This document shows positions 31,000-41,640 of a stretch of 64,000 nt of DNA, piece by piece. A program made the translations under genes and the position numbers. Within the stretch, counting starts at the first letter, position 1. Every line of letters begins with the position of its first letter. This DNA is from Ligula intestinalis (lineage: Eukaryota > Platyhelminthes > Cestoda > Diphyllobothriidea > Diphyllobothriidae). The notes under the pieces are model-generated. The model did no database searches. It saw only the letters and a program-made list of their open reading frames with translations, and was not told the origin of the DNA. Location of the stretch: the NCBI GenBank assembly GCA_036362985.1, contig JAYGXS010000005.1, forward strand, positions 54,352,731 through 54,416,730, read 5' to 3'.

Positions 31000-32200
31000 G
31001 GAACCCTCCGTTGAGAACATCCCTCCACTTTCCTCGCACCCCACTATAGTGGTCACGAGACCCGTGAAACCATTCAATGATGGTGTTGCGGACAACTTCT
31101 TCATCGACTGTGTGTAAGTCTGGATGTTGTCGGATGGCCTCTGAACGTCGTGACAGAAATGTAAACCTACAAAAAAATACAGCGTATAAGGGACTCCCAA
31201 TGAAGGAATTTTTTTCTTAGCAGCCCTTGAATCAGTAAATTACAAGATAATGGGTGGCCCTAAAGTCCGAGATAGAATGCTTCTTATAATGTCCTTCTCA
31301 TTCCGCCCACCAATCTTGATTAAGCCATCGACCTGTAAGTAAGCAGCTAGAAATGAATTTGAACACAAGCGTACCGTTTGTTGCAGACAATATTTTTTTC
31401 TGCCTTGAAGCGTTGCAGGAAATCAGCCAGGCTGTCTTCTTAGCACAGTGACAAACTCCTCACAGTGGCCACCGGGCATGCGGGGATTAAACGGTAGCTG
31501 TCAAAGACAGAAGCACCAAGTTTCTCAACTTAGGCGAGCAGCACACTGTGCTCCGCAGCAATATGGTCGACGCCTTATACAAGCAATTCGTTGCTTTGTC
31601 AAACAGTAGCCTTTAGGGCGTAAAAACGGGCATCAATATGTGCTATAAAGCGCGTCTCCATTGCCTTTAGAGCAGCCTGCGTCGCTGCTGGACTCATGTC
31701 AGGTGACGGTAAAGTTGAGACCGTGGCAGTTTGTGGAGAAGTAGTAAGGGAGCGCACCCTGAAGTATGTTACAGTAAAAGTCCTTACTAAGACGTGGTTG
31801 GCCAACCGAGAGCGCATTCAGCCCGTGGTGGCTCATTTCCTTTATCAATTTCTTCGACCTCAGATTCCGAGGACAGCTGACGACGAATCCTAGAAAAGGA
31901 AACATTAGTTGTACTAGACGCCTACTTCCTTCGAAAGCCTCTGTCTTTCTGCGTTGGTTCAGAACTAGATAAATCTGAGGTCTCCTCCACCACCTTAGCG
32001 TGACGGCGAGCGTCCTCTAATGGGAAATAATTACCCAGTATCCTAACTGGGTGTGCACTCTGGTGGCCGCTCGTCCATCTCCAAACAGCGTTTTCGCACT
32101 TTTTGATCATCTGGCCACATGACACGGCTCTTGTCGTGCTCATAGAACCACTTCTTGGCAACAATATCAACTGAATTTTCAGTTGTAAATACGATAACAA
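31000..32200 (-). pseudogene. Second ORF of the CACTA-like element (possibly DUF4806-like), broken
   Basis: Around 32163-32060 the minus strand reads VAKKWFYEHDKSRVMWPDDQ and RKRCLEMDERP, then in another frame VRILGNYFPLEDARRHAKVV. Around 31333-31200 it reads GGRNEKDIIRSILSRTLGPP followed by a stop and SRAAKKKIPS. These resemble hypothetical animal proteins with a C-terminal DUF4806-type domain often found beside tnp2-like transposases. That family link is from memory. Several frameshifts and stops. Confidence 0.5.
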
Positions 32201-32311
32201 CGTACATCTTAATGAAAAGCAGGTGATATTTAAGTCATTTACATTGATAACAAAACGAGAAAAGGAAAACTTTATCCTAATTTTATTCTTCCGAAAAAGT
32301 ATAGGAAAGAG

Positions 32312-34254
32312 TTATGAGGTGAAAGTAATAGTATAGATTATACAGTCGGTGGTAAATTCAAATTCAACGTCGTCCTGCAAAATAATCGACCTGGACGTCG
32401 ACTCGAGGTTACGCCTTTTGAAGTAGCCGCGATACCACTGCGAAGCGCAATAGCGAGATCCACTTAAATCCTTTCTAACATCGTTCAAATAAGATTCGAA
32501 GGGAAAAGCCGAGAAGTTGTCTAGCATTCCGAACTGACTAATGTCGTCGGGGAGGTGAAGCAGAGAATGAAAACTATATACTACGTGATTTCCTTTGTAC
32601 AAAATAGGGTAGTCGTGGACAATATTGTTCAACAATTGTCGACCAAGACCACCATAACGCTTGTAAAACAGGGAATGACAAAAAAATAAAAAGCCACAGA
32701 CAACATCAAAAATTTATTATAAAGATCACAGTTAATGAAATGGGCTTAAACCACGGGGCCTATGTACAGTAAAATCTGCCGAAACTCAGCAGATTTCCAA
32801 AACTTGACATGGTCCAGCGATCTGCATTTTCGTGCAAATTCGGCCGGTAGGTATCGCTGCAAGTGTCAATAAGTGTATTTACTTCACTTAAACGCTGTCC
32901 CCATTTCCAAGTATGGAGAAGCCTTTTCATGACACCGAGGCAGACCAAATGCATGTAATCAAGCGGAAATGATCCCACCATGTCAATGGGTAGGTCCTCA
33001 AAAGGGGACCTCCCTTTATGGTGACTTTTCTGTTTCCACGCACGGAAGGTATTATCATCCCTCAAGTGACCACATAGGGTGGGAAATATCATCCTACTGG
33101 TGGTGGACTTCCTGCTGTGGCAACACCTAAAATTTCAGGTGTAAGTATTGCGTAAACTCATATATCTCACATCCAAAAGAGCCATTGTGGGTTGACACTT
33201 GTTTCACATAAAAATGTGCTGGAGTGTCACAGACGACATTGTCCAAAACCACCCCAACAAAGCCATTTGCACCTTCCGTTGGTAGTCCAAACGATAAAAG
33301 TTCCTACAGCTCGGACACGCAGTCTTCCAGAAACAGCCGTATAGGGTCCGGCTTACTTCAACCGCAGAAAACGCCAAAAACGAAAGGTTGCGAAACAAAT
33401 GGACGGCCAATGCGACAGAGTATCGGCCAAGCACATTTCCCTGAGGCATTAAAAAGCCGCAATCCATCTATGTGAAACTTAACCTCCACCTGTGGAATAC
33501 CAGTTTGCTGCTTGTTACGCAGTATATGTATGAGGTCACCACTCAGGCCCACATGGATATAGTCCCCATGATTTTGGGGCTTCCTTATGCACGACCGAGG
33601 GGCATCCAAAAATGTCCTGGTATCCATTGGAAATTAGGGGATAGTTTTCCCCTGGAAGTCACGTAGCGTGTCGACCGGGTCCCTCAAAGATGCGACGAGC
33701 AATTTCCGATTCATGAAAAGCGCTCTTATTGCATGTAGAAATGAGCCCTCAGCCGCAGATGTGGGCTTATCAAGGTCTCCTGAATCTTAATTAAATCTAT
33801 GACTTATACACCAAAAATACCCATCAGAAGGTATAGCTGCGTTGAGAACAGGCATCTCTGGTTCCAGATCCAAATATTCCCGAGATTCATCGGCAACAAC
33901 AGCAGACGTTGAAGGCACCGTTGCCACCTCATCTGGAAAAGCCTCGCTATATGCCCGTTTTCTACGCTTGATGCGCTTATATATGGCGCTCCGATGGTAT
34001 CCAAGAAAGAAGCACTCCATATTTATGAATGACAGATGCTAAACAACATAAAAAATAAGGCGATCCTCTACGTCGACCACGGCGTATGGCTCTAGAAACG
34101 AATTTGCCAATTCCTCTTGAGTGAACGTTGTACAGGAATAATCACCCAAAAATATATTGACAGAGATATAAAAAAACAGTATATTTAACGTACCAGAGCT
34201 ATTTATCACGCGAGAACTTGTGAAGCAGAATACAGTCGTAATTACGCAGGTCAC
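32312..34254 (-). pseudogene. tnp2/DUF4218-type transposase, broken
   Basis: 33627-33358 carries VEVKFHIDGLRLFNASGKCA and WPILCRIGRP with VFGVFCG. After a frameshift, 33330-33210 continues with a FLEDCVSEL and VVCDTPAHFYVK block. 33092-32760 has HHKGRSPFEDLPIDMVGSFP and LDYMHLVCLGVMKRLL. 32635-32312 has HSLLHLPDDI and GMLDNFSAFPFESYL. These blocks appear in this order in animal EnSpm-like transposases. At least one frameshift and several stops disable it. 34020-33787 and 34254-34039 are probably the N-terminal part. Confidence 0.75.
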
Positions 34255-34569
34255 GACGGCAGGTCAAGGCGAAGAATGACCACCTTGTTGGCTAACTTAA
34301 ACAAAGCTACAGTTTTATTTATGTCTAATCAATTGATGCACTAAATGAAAAAAACGTGAAATTACATTAAAAATAAATAAAAATAGCTTCTTTACATTCT
34401 AAAATATTACAAAAAGTACTTAGATAGCCTTCTGGATCTGTCAACAGCATTCACAAAATTTAGGGTAACCGAGTAATACCTATGCCTTAACCATTATCCC
34501 CACCTACCACACCCTAGCCCCGCCTACCTCCGTCGCTATCCCCGTCCTAAGTCGGTATTGTGCTGGCAG

Positions 34570-35857
34570 GCTAGTTAGAAACTATATTGAGATACCGACT
34601 AACCCGATCTTATTGATTATTCGCTTACAACGGTGAGTCCACTGCACACAGGGAGTCAGATGTCTCTGCGGGTTATCGTACAGTTGCTCTAGCAAAGCCC
34701 TTTTTCATGGCATAATTGGTCACCATTAAGCCATTGTTAATACTAAAACACGTTCTATAACAGAAATGATTTTATAGTAAATTCCGTTTAAGTTCTTCAA
34801 TTCCTTTTCGTTCATTTGACGGAAATCACAGTGTTTGCCATCCTACATGTTACAGTCAACAGAAAAATGTCAAAAATTCAAAAAGAGCAACAAACAACTC
34901 ATGAAATTAATGATCGGTCTATTCACTACATATGTGGATGCGGTCGTACGATTGAAGACTTGCATACAGACCACAGATTTTAAGTTTCAATAACAGTGAT
35001 ACATCCTTGTCTGCAAAGAAGTTAAAGGCGCGATTCCTCGGACAGCACATATAATTCTCTGAAATTTTGCATTTATAGTTCTCCAAGATCTCCTAAAGGT
35101 GGCCATCTTCATATATAATGAGGTCAAAATAGCGTACTTTTTATTCCAGGTCCAATATATGTGGGTTTGTGTTAGGAGTGAAGGAAATACTCGTTGAGAT
35201 ACCTTAAGTGCAAGGCCACGTCGTCTCACCCTGTGCTCTGGGCGTGCGTTTCCGGGACCGTCAGTTGAAGTCGAAGGACGTTAATGATGATTGATGACAT
35301 CAGCATCAGAAGTTGAAGGTTCATCTCCTGACGCGGGTCTTTGGTATCGCGGAGGGTTTGGTTGATTAGTTTAAAACCTTTGCCACAACAGTATTCAGGG
35401 CCATTTGTGGGTCAGAATGGAAGGAATACGCCATTCTGTACAGAGGGAGTGGAAAATAGGAAAATAGAAGGTGATTGACTCTCGAGATAGTGCCGTCCGG
35501 CTGCTAGGGTGACGACTCCGGAGTGCAGAACTTGTCACAGACTCCAGAGCGGTCTTTGTATGGGTCAGCCTTGAAATTAGACTTGCCAGAATGGGTAAGC
35601 AGGTGAGGGCCTGTGCGCGCCTTAGCAGCATGAAGTGTTTGCAGTGGAGCCTGCAGCTGCCTAAAAGGTAGGTCGAGACTCCCCATCACGTAAGGGTCCG
35701 AGCGGATTGGTTCCACTACAGTGCTCCAGTATTGACGAGCTAAGTCGCCGCCTGATCTGCCCTTCAGAGTGGCAAGAACAGTCGCGATGCAGCACTCGAT
35801 AAACGACGCTAGACTCTTTACCTACCTTTAGACGGTCTTATATTTGCATGGTCCATG
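34570..35857. other. Unassigned region
   Basis: Minus-strand open frames at 35716-35504 and 35631-35395 look protein-like in parts but match nothing I recognise. They may be part of the PLE remnant or another decayed element. Confidence 0.3.
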
Positions 35858-36510
35858 AAAACATGGTAGCCGTCAAACGATAAGAAGTACCCACGCCGAA
35901 TTCTGCAATGATACGTTCTGTTACTTCTTAAACCTGTTAATGTAAGGTAGGGGATGTCAGAGTGTTGGTGGCTTTCCTCAATTTTTTCCATATGGGCACT
36001 TACGGAGGCAGCGGCTGACGAAACCGTTCGGGTATCCATTCCTTTCTAGTTCGATTCTGAGTGGCCTTAGTTCTCGCACTCTTCCATCAGGTTAACCGCA
36101 TGTATTTTACTCTCTAGACTGCTCTTAAACAGTCGCATTTAGCGCACAGTTGGGTGGTTGTTATGGTACCTGAGCACCTGAGATGTATTAGCTGCCTTTC
36201 TACACACGGTCCTGTCCCATTTCTTCACTGGGTCTGCACGCAAAGAGGACGCGGAGTAAGTGCAGTTGTTCGGCGTCCTCTTCCAATGTGAAAACTATGC
36301 CGGAGAAGATGCCCTTAAGTTTGGGAAGTCAACTAGTCTGTTTCGCCCAATTATAATTACAGTATGGTACACATATCGGAACCAGAACGCAGGCTCGTGT
36401 TGAGTGAAAGCGGCACTTTTCAGCGCTTTTACGACAAGTTCTGTAAGTAAATTGGACATTATGTGAATGCATTGGCGTCCTTTGATCTGCTCGCATGTTC
36501 TACAACTCAA
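35858..36510 (-). pseudogene. Penelope-like element reverse transcriptase remnant
   Basis: Minus strand: LTELVVKALKSAAF, then EPAFWFRYVYHTVIIIGRNR (the usual YVDDT catalytic box is mutated to YVYHT), LVDFPNL, and in other frames a CRKAANTSQVLRYHNNHP block and LPYI further on. This order is typical of PLE RTs. The loss of the catalytic aspartates and many stops show it is dead. Confidence 0.7.
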
Positions 36511-37429
36511 ACTGAAAATATTTTATATCGTGGAGGACAAAGAGTTGCATTAGAAAATAAATCGTAGAGACACTCTCGATTCGCTTTATTTCTCTTCAAG
36601 TCATTTGCGTAGGGCATTGTGTGCCAGGTTTGGTGGGCTAGGTGTGAATAATAAAAATCAAGTCTAACAGTAGCATGGTTTGTTCAACTAGCAGTTTTTA
36701 GCCAGAGAGTGGCCAGAAATTGGGAGGCCAAGCTCATCGAGATCCTTGAGCCGTCTGGCCAAAAAGTTTAGTTTCCATACCATCCATTTATATAGTAGAG
36801 CTGCCTTTCAACGCAAGATGCGGCGGAAAGAGAACGTTGAGATTGTTCATTTTGAGCAATACGTACACATATGCCTATGCCATATTTGGAATTTATATCT
36901 TTCAGCGCCGGTACGGCACTATCTGTACAAAGCTAATTTTGAAAAAATAAAAATTCAAAAAATAATTTGACAATATGTGCAAGTAGACGTAGAAAGTCGT
37001 AATAATGTCAGCAGAAATTGTCCTTTCGGGGGAACATTTAGCAATGTTTTGCAGGTAATTTTAAACCAAAAACGAAAAATTATGGCAGTTAAAAAACTCT
37101 TACAGTGAAAATAGAGACAGTGTTTAACGGGCCTCCATGTTCAAAAAGTGTGCAAGAGAAAAAAAACTGCTTAGGAAGATAGTAGTAGAGTAGAAATAGG
37201 TGTGGGTGGTCTGATGAAGGTGAGTAGTCAACGAAACTGCAGCATTTTAGACTGAGTACTTCCTCATGGATTTGTTTGATTCAGCGGTAGTTAATGTAAA
37301 CATCTAGGTTCTCGGGGGACATGAGGCACAGAGAAAAGTTTCAAGCGGAGCTCCTAAATTCCCGATAGTCCTTTCTCGGAGTCGTGGAGAAAGCTGCTCG
37401 GAAAAGATGAGGAGAATAGAAGGTTAATA
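36511..37429. other. Unassigned region
   Basis: AT-rich, no gene recognised. 37211-37245 contains CTGATGAAGG and ACGAAACTGC but lacks a foldable stem II. Confidence 0.4.
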
Positions 37430-37570
37430 GAATCAGTGTTAAGATAAATGTGCAGTCTCTGTTTGAAAACAGACAGTCTAGTTAACGACCTTATTTCGAT
37501 TGGCAAGTTATTCCAACGAAAGCTTTATCTGGAAGCAAAAAACAAAGAGCGTTTGCATTAGTTTTTTCTC
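37430..37570 (-). pseudogene. RT C-terminal tail of the second non-LTR element
   Basis: Minus strand reads SLFFASR, stop, SFRWNNLPIEIRSLTRLSVF then KQRLHIYLN: the WNxLP and FKxxL signature that closes most non-LTR RTs. It is separated from the thumb (38137-37785) by the nested (ATT)n-ended insert. Confidence 0.65.
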
Positions 37571-37624
37571 CTAAAGTTTTTTTGAACTCGGTGGCCCGCT
37601 GAACTCATCCACCGATCTAGGAGT

Positions 37625-37743
37625 TTTTTTTTGCTGCCGGTGACAATTATTTTATGATTGTTCACTGCTTCTCATCATTATTTTTATTTTCACGATAGCA
37701 CTAAGTTTGTAACGACAGGGCCCCTTGGGCCTTAAATATACAA

Positions 37744-37775
<32 letters not shown>

Positions 37776-37778
37776 GAG
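37625..37778 (+). mobile_element. 5'-truncated 3' end of another non-LTR element, ending in (ATT)n
   Basis: Plus-strand GGGCCCCTTGGGCCTTAAAT followed by ATACAA and ATT repeats (37746-37775), a 3' end style of CR1/Jockey-like elements in flatworms. It lies inside the minus-strand element between the RT thumb and tail. The left boundary is approximate and no target duplication was resolved. Confidence 0.6.
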
Positions 37779-37784
37779 GAAGAT

Positions 37785-39244
37785 GCAGGAGGGGGTTTAA
37801 CAAGTGCCGAGTTTCTTAGGTTGTAGGGACGGCTGACAGGGGTAGTGACAGAAGTCCTGAGTAAATTTGTGCTATTGTTGTGCCGAAAAAGGAGACAAAA
37901 GCCTGCTCCCAATCTCCTGACCCAAAGGAACCTAAGTTTCGTTAATTGACATCTATTTGATTAGCAAGTATTAGAAGCTGTCGGATACAGCAGTTTTCGT
38001 GTGGAAGTTTTTGAATTTGGTCAATTTTTGAACGGCTTCCTTCATTCATGAGACCGAAAAAATGGCAACAGTATTCTAAGACGGGAAGCATGAACATACG
38101 AAAAAGTCTTAGCTTCATTTCGGGAAGGTAGAAATTCTAAGAGCTGAAGCCGCATATCTGTGCGGCTTTGGCTGTAATTCTATCGGCGTGAGGAGAAAGG
38201 TCTAATTTACTGGTGTAGCTTAATCCTAGGTCCTTGATATTGGAACATTCAGTCATTGGGTAACCTTGAAAAATAACAGGTTGTGGCAGCACATGTATCG
38301 GCACTAAGAAGGTGAGAACTCCATCTGCCATGTTGAGCTCCACGCCGAAAGAGCGTGCAGATCAAAATAAATTTGTTCTAGGCATCTCGCGGCCGTAGAG
38401 TTAGAGAAGGAGTAAACACATTTGAGATCATCTGCATAAATATAAGATTGGGAGTGTTTAACACTCAATGCGATATCATTTATGTAAAGCAAGAAGAGCA
38501 GAGGACCTAGCACGGTACCTTGAAGGACACCACTCAAAATTGCGGTAGGAGAAGAGTATGAGGATCCTACTAAAACCTTTTGTTGTCGATTTGAAAGATA
38601 AGATCTGATGAAGTCCATAAGAGGACTACGAAATGCTATAGCCTCTAGTTTGGCTAGGAGCCTCCTGTGAAGAACTTTATTAAATGCTTTTCTAAGGTCA
38701 AAATAGATAGCCACCACAGATAGATGATCATTACGAAGAGAAGTAAGTAGATTTAGAAAAGACATGTGGCATGTTTCACAAGATCGGTCCGGTAAAAAGC
38801 CACGCTGTGAGGAGCTGAGAATGCTATTGTTGATACAGTAATCTGTAATTTTTTGGCAATTAGTTTTTCAAAGAGTTAAGCCATAGAGGGCGTTTTATGA
38901 ACACCGTGATAATTGTGAATATCTGATCGGGAACCAGATTTAAATACGGAAATTATAATAGATTTTCAGTAGTCCGGGAAAAAGCCATCCTCAAGAAACA
39001 CTGAAAATAACTTACTCAGTAAGGGTGGGAAATCTCTTAGTTGTTTGATGAGTGAGTTTGAAATGTTATCAGTTCCAACCGAATGTGAATTTTTAAGACG
39101 ACTTATTTCTTTTTGAATACAAGTGGGTGAGAAATTAAAGGTACTGAGATTTGAATCACACAGCAGGGGGATTACAGGAGTGAGGCTAGTTTTGATGGTA
39201 AAGAACTTGGCGAAAAATGAATTTAGCAATGCTGCTCTCTCCAA
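37785..39244 (-). pseudogene. Reverse transcriptase of the second non-LTR element
   Basis: 39244-38966 has HSVGTDNISNSLIKQL. 38765-38304 has IYFDLRKAFNKVLHRRLL (motif A), SGVLQGTVLGPLLFLLYIND (motif B) and YIYADDLK (catalytic YADD). 38343-38137 has IKDLGLSYTSKLDLSPHAD. Below 38137 the frame shifts to MKLRLFRMFMLPVLEYCCHF and later SRPYNLRNSALVKPPPA. Frameshifts between blocks. Confidence 0.8.
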
Positions 39245-39496
39245 ATCCTCTGTAACAAAATGATTGTTGCCATTAAGTAAGGGTGGAATGACTTTCTGAA
39301 GCTTAGCCGACGACAGAAGACGGACGACTTGAGCAACAGATCTGGAAGAATTCGCATCACTTAATGCTGTGGCCTCTCTACGCCTATCTTGTGCAAGCCT
39401 TATTTTAAGCGCTAATTCAAATATTTGCGCTATTCTTAAGTGAACTGATAAATAGCTTTTAGACGTATCCTTAAGTAGTTTTTGTAATTTCTTAAG

Positions 39497-40490
39497 TCAA
39501 TTTTGGAGAAAATGTGGCACAGTAGAAGAAGCTGAATTTGATTTAAAAATCTTACGTGGGATAAGAGCCTGAATATTTTCTGTTAGGTTTTGCAATAGCT
39601 CCTGGAAGAAGTAGGGATCGTTAGTTGAAAATATGCTATGCCAATCTAGGGTACTTACGAAATCATTTACTAATTCATGGTTCACGTTACCAAAGTCGAG
39701 GTCATTGCATTTTACATCGGGCTTTTTAGAAAGAGAGACTGGAAAACAACAGTGAATTAAGGCATGGTCACTTGTGAAAATATCACGATAAAAATTTATA
39801 AAAAGAGGGTGGACATCATTTGTAAAAACTACATCTAATATATTGTCATTTCCGGTCACTGAACTGACCAGTTGTGACATGTTTGAAAAGTTAATAGTGT
39901 CAACCAATTTCTAAAATCTTGGTAGACATGTATTTGCATGCCAGTCAATGTCTGGCAGATTAAAATCACCTACAATTATTCTGACATCGAATTGAGTCTC
40001 TGCAACTTTTTCAAACATTTCACACAGCTGTATTACATTACTTGAGTTACAGGGAGGATTGTAGACACACCCAATTATCGCCTTTTTTATTGTGCGGCAG
40101 GATGAGTGAAGTAAGACAAAAATTTCCAGAAAATGACGAAATGCTCAGGTGATACGGGAAATGTACAAAGGATGATTTAATATAAAGAAGGCAACCACCG
40201 CCACGCTTTTCAATGCGGTCTTGTCTGTACAAACTATAATTATCCATGGCAAGTGTCGAGTCAGAAATAAAAGAGTGTGTCCAAGATTCAGTGACACAGA
40301 GCACATCTGGATCAAGCTCAAATGCTACTGTTTTAAGTTCTGTCATCTTATTAACAACGGATCTCGCATTGAGTGAGACTATACTGAGTGTATCCTTCAG
40401 ATTCAGGTTACGCTCGTCAGTATTTATAAAAAAGAAAAACTTGGTGGCGGAAAGGGAAATGGCATGGGAGAAACAAAAGGCGGAAAGCAA
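39497..40490 (-). pseudogene. Endonuclease of the second non-LTR element
   Basis: 40490-40047: LSIVSLNARSVVNKMTELKT, DVLCVTESW, RGGGCLLYI. 39907-39497: NILDVVFTNDV and FTSDHALIHCCF. Together these are the N, E, D and SDH boxes of an EEP-type endonuclease. Split by stops and a frameshift near 39950-40050. Confidence 0.8.
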
Positions 40491-41347
40491 ACTGGCCCTG
40501 GTCTACAGTTTGTCAAGTAATTATTATCAAATGAACGGTGCATATTGTAGAAAGGCATATAAGAGGGGGATCCATAGAAAGGACGGCTGAAGTGTGGCAT
40601 GGGAAAACCAGGGAGGGGCATACAAATAGGATTTTGAGGCATTATATTATCATTTGACGGAAAATTTGCCTTCGAAAATTGCATGACTGGTTTTGAAAAA
40701 TGGTTAATTTTACTAGCTGGCTGAATTATTTGGGAATTTTGATGAGGTTTTGGGATAGGAAAAGCGCTAGCTTGAGCGGTTGGGTCTTTGTTAGATACTG
40801 AGTTGTTATCGGTAATCATATTGCCGAATTCGAAAACGGACGTAGATTTATTAGGGGCGTTCGTAGTTTTATCAGAATTTAAAGCTATCACAGACGTGGT
40901 TGGCTTAGAAGGAACACGACTTGACTAGGCTACACTGTCACTCGAATCACGAGTTAGTTGAATGGGGGAAGTATCACGGGAAACTGAAATTGATCCAGAG
41001 GGATGTGGGCTTACCTGAGCGGGAGGGCCGGCCTCAGAGACAACTTTTGGTTTTGTTGAACCGGAGCCAGTGTTCTCATTTGCTACTTTAGATAAAACCC
41101 GACGCTCCATTGGCGTTTTATCCCTGCATACGTAAAGTTTATTTTCCTTTAAATAGTTGGCTGACCGCTCATGCTGAGAGAATATAAGGTCTACTTCTAT
41201 CGCCGAAAAAAGTTTTACGAGAATCGGCAGGTTTTTACTTCGGGAAGAGAGTCTTTTAACTTCTGCAACTTTAAAATTAAAGCCACTAGAGTAAAGAAAC
41301 TGAACAGCAACATCTATAGGTTGTTTATCTTTTGAAGCATTTTTCAA
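40424..41347 (-). pseudogene. ORF1 of the second non-LTR element
   Basis: 41347-40925 encodes IDVAVQFLYSSGFNFKVAEV and a segment with DLIFSQHERSANYLKENKLY and VCRDKTPMERRVLSKV, then an S/P-rich tail. A stop at 40925 separates it from 40891-40424, rich in P, F and M. Position upstream of the endonuclease marks it as ORF1. The ORF1 end overlaps the endonuclease frame start. Confidence 0.6.
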
Positions 41348-41359
41348 AAGAAAATTAAA

Positions 41360-41421
41360 ATTATTTCTTCGTGCACTGATCTATTCGTCAGGAGAAAAAG
41401 ATCGGTGCACAAAGAAATAAT
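41360..41421. repeat. 23-bp imperfect inverted repeat (hairpin)
   Basis: 41360-41382 pairs with 41399-41421 with 2 mismatches (GTGCACTGATCT against AGATCGGTGCAC) around a 16-nt loop. It lies between the non-LTR ORF1 start and the SINE at 41453. Confidence 0.8.
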
Positions 41422-41452
41422 ATATACTCCCGATCTACAACCGGCTAGACAT

Positions 41453-41640
41453 CGACCTCGATGGCTCAATGGTAAAGACGTCTGCCCCTGACCGGCGAGG
41501 CGTGAGTTCGAAACTCGAGTGCGGCGGCAATTTCAGCTGCTACACTAGAGTTGGCTTCCCGTGGCTGATGAGGGCCAATAGCCCGAAATAGCTATATCAC
41601 GGTGCCTTGTCTGAGCCGGAATACTCCTATGACAAAAAAA
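41453..41640 (+). mobile_element. tRNA-derived SINE with intact hammerhead ribozyme
   Basis: A box TGGCTCAATGG (41462-41472) and B-box GAGTTCGAAACTC, then body GGCAATTTCAGCTGCTACAC, hammerhead (41559-41602) and an A-rich 3' end (GACAAAAAAATTAAAA). Same architecture as 16545-16720 and 43484-43650. Confidence 0.75.
41559..41602 (+). ncRNA. Hammerhead ribozyme, intact core (SINE type)
   Basis: Stem I CCGTGG (41559-41564) pairs with TCACGG (41597-41602) with one G-U. CUGAUGA core at 41565-41571. Stem II GGGC-CAATA-GCCC. GAAA at 41585-41588. A minimal stem III, UA GC UA, leads to triplet AUA, with predicted cleavage between 41596 and 41597. All conserved core bases are present. Confidence 0.8.

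Larger units (their letters stand above)
30437..34569 (-). mobile_element. CACTA/EnSpm-like DNA transposon, about 4.1 kb, inactivated
   Basis: Ends are marked by inverted CTGACAGCACAAT (30437-30449) and the reverse complement of CTGCCAGCACAAT (34557-34569), 12 of 13 matching. Inside both ends lie C/G-rich subterminal motifs of the form CTTAGGRCGGGG. Minus-strand coding remnants are a tnp2/DUF4218-type transposase (about 34254-32312), then a second protein (about 32200-31000). TIRs plus subterminal repeats plus two genes is CACTA-like organisation. The exact outer boundary (from CTG or from CACAAT) and the 2-3 bp target duplication could not be fixed. Confidence 0.7.
37430..41347 (-). mobile_element. 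Second non-LTR retrotransposon (Jockey/CR1-like), inactivated, with a nested insertion
   Basis: Minus-strand order: ORF1 (41347-40424), endonuclease (40490-39497), RT (39244-38137), RT thumb (to about 37785), then an insertion, then the RT C-terminal tail (about 37570-37430). Multiple stops and frameshifts. It is the same family as the fragment at 1-595. Confidence 0.75.

Noticed and set aside
31870..31905. CTGACGACGAATCCTAGAAA as a hammerhead core
   Set aside because: No stem II between the boxes and no paired stem I. It lies in the CACTA-like element's second ORF.
35395..35716. Two overlapping minus-strand open frames
   Set aside because: Some protein-like character, and it lies next to a PLE RT remnant, but no family motif could be named.
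37205..37250. CTGATGA followed by ACGAAACTGC, as a possible hammerhead
   Set aside because: No stem II can form between the two core boxes and there is no NUH triplet at the right distance.
41460..41530. Functional tRNA gene
   Set aside because: A and B boxes are present, but the acceptor stem does not close and the sequence continues into a SINE body shared with other copies. The same holds for 16.55 and 43.49 kb.
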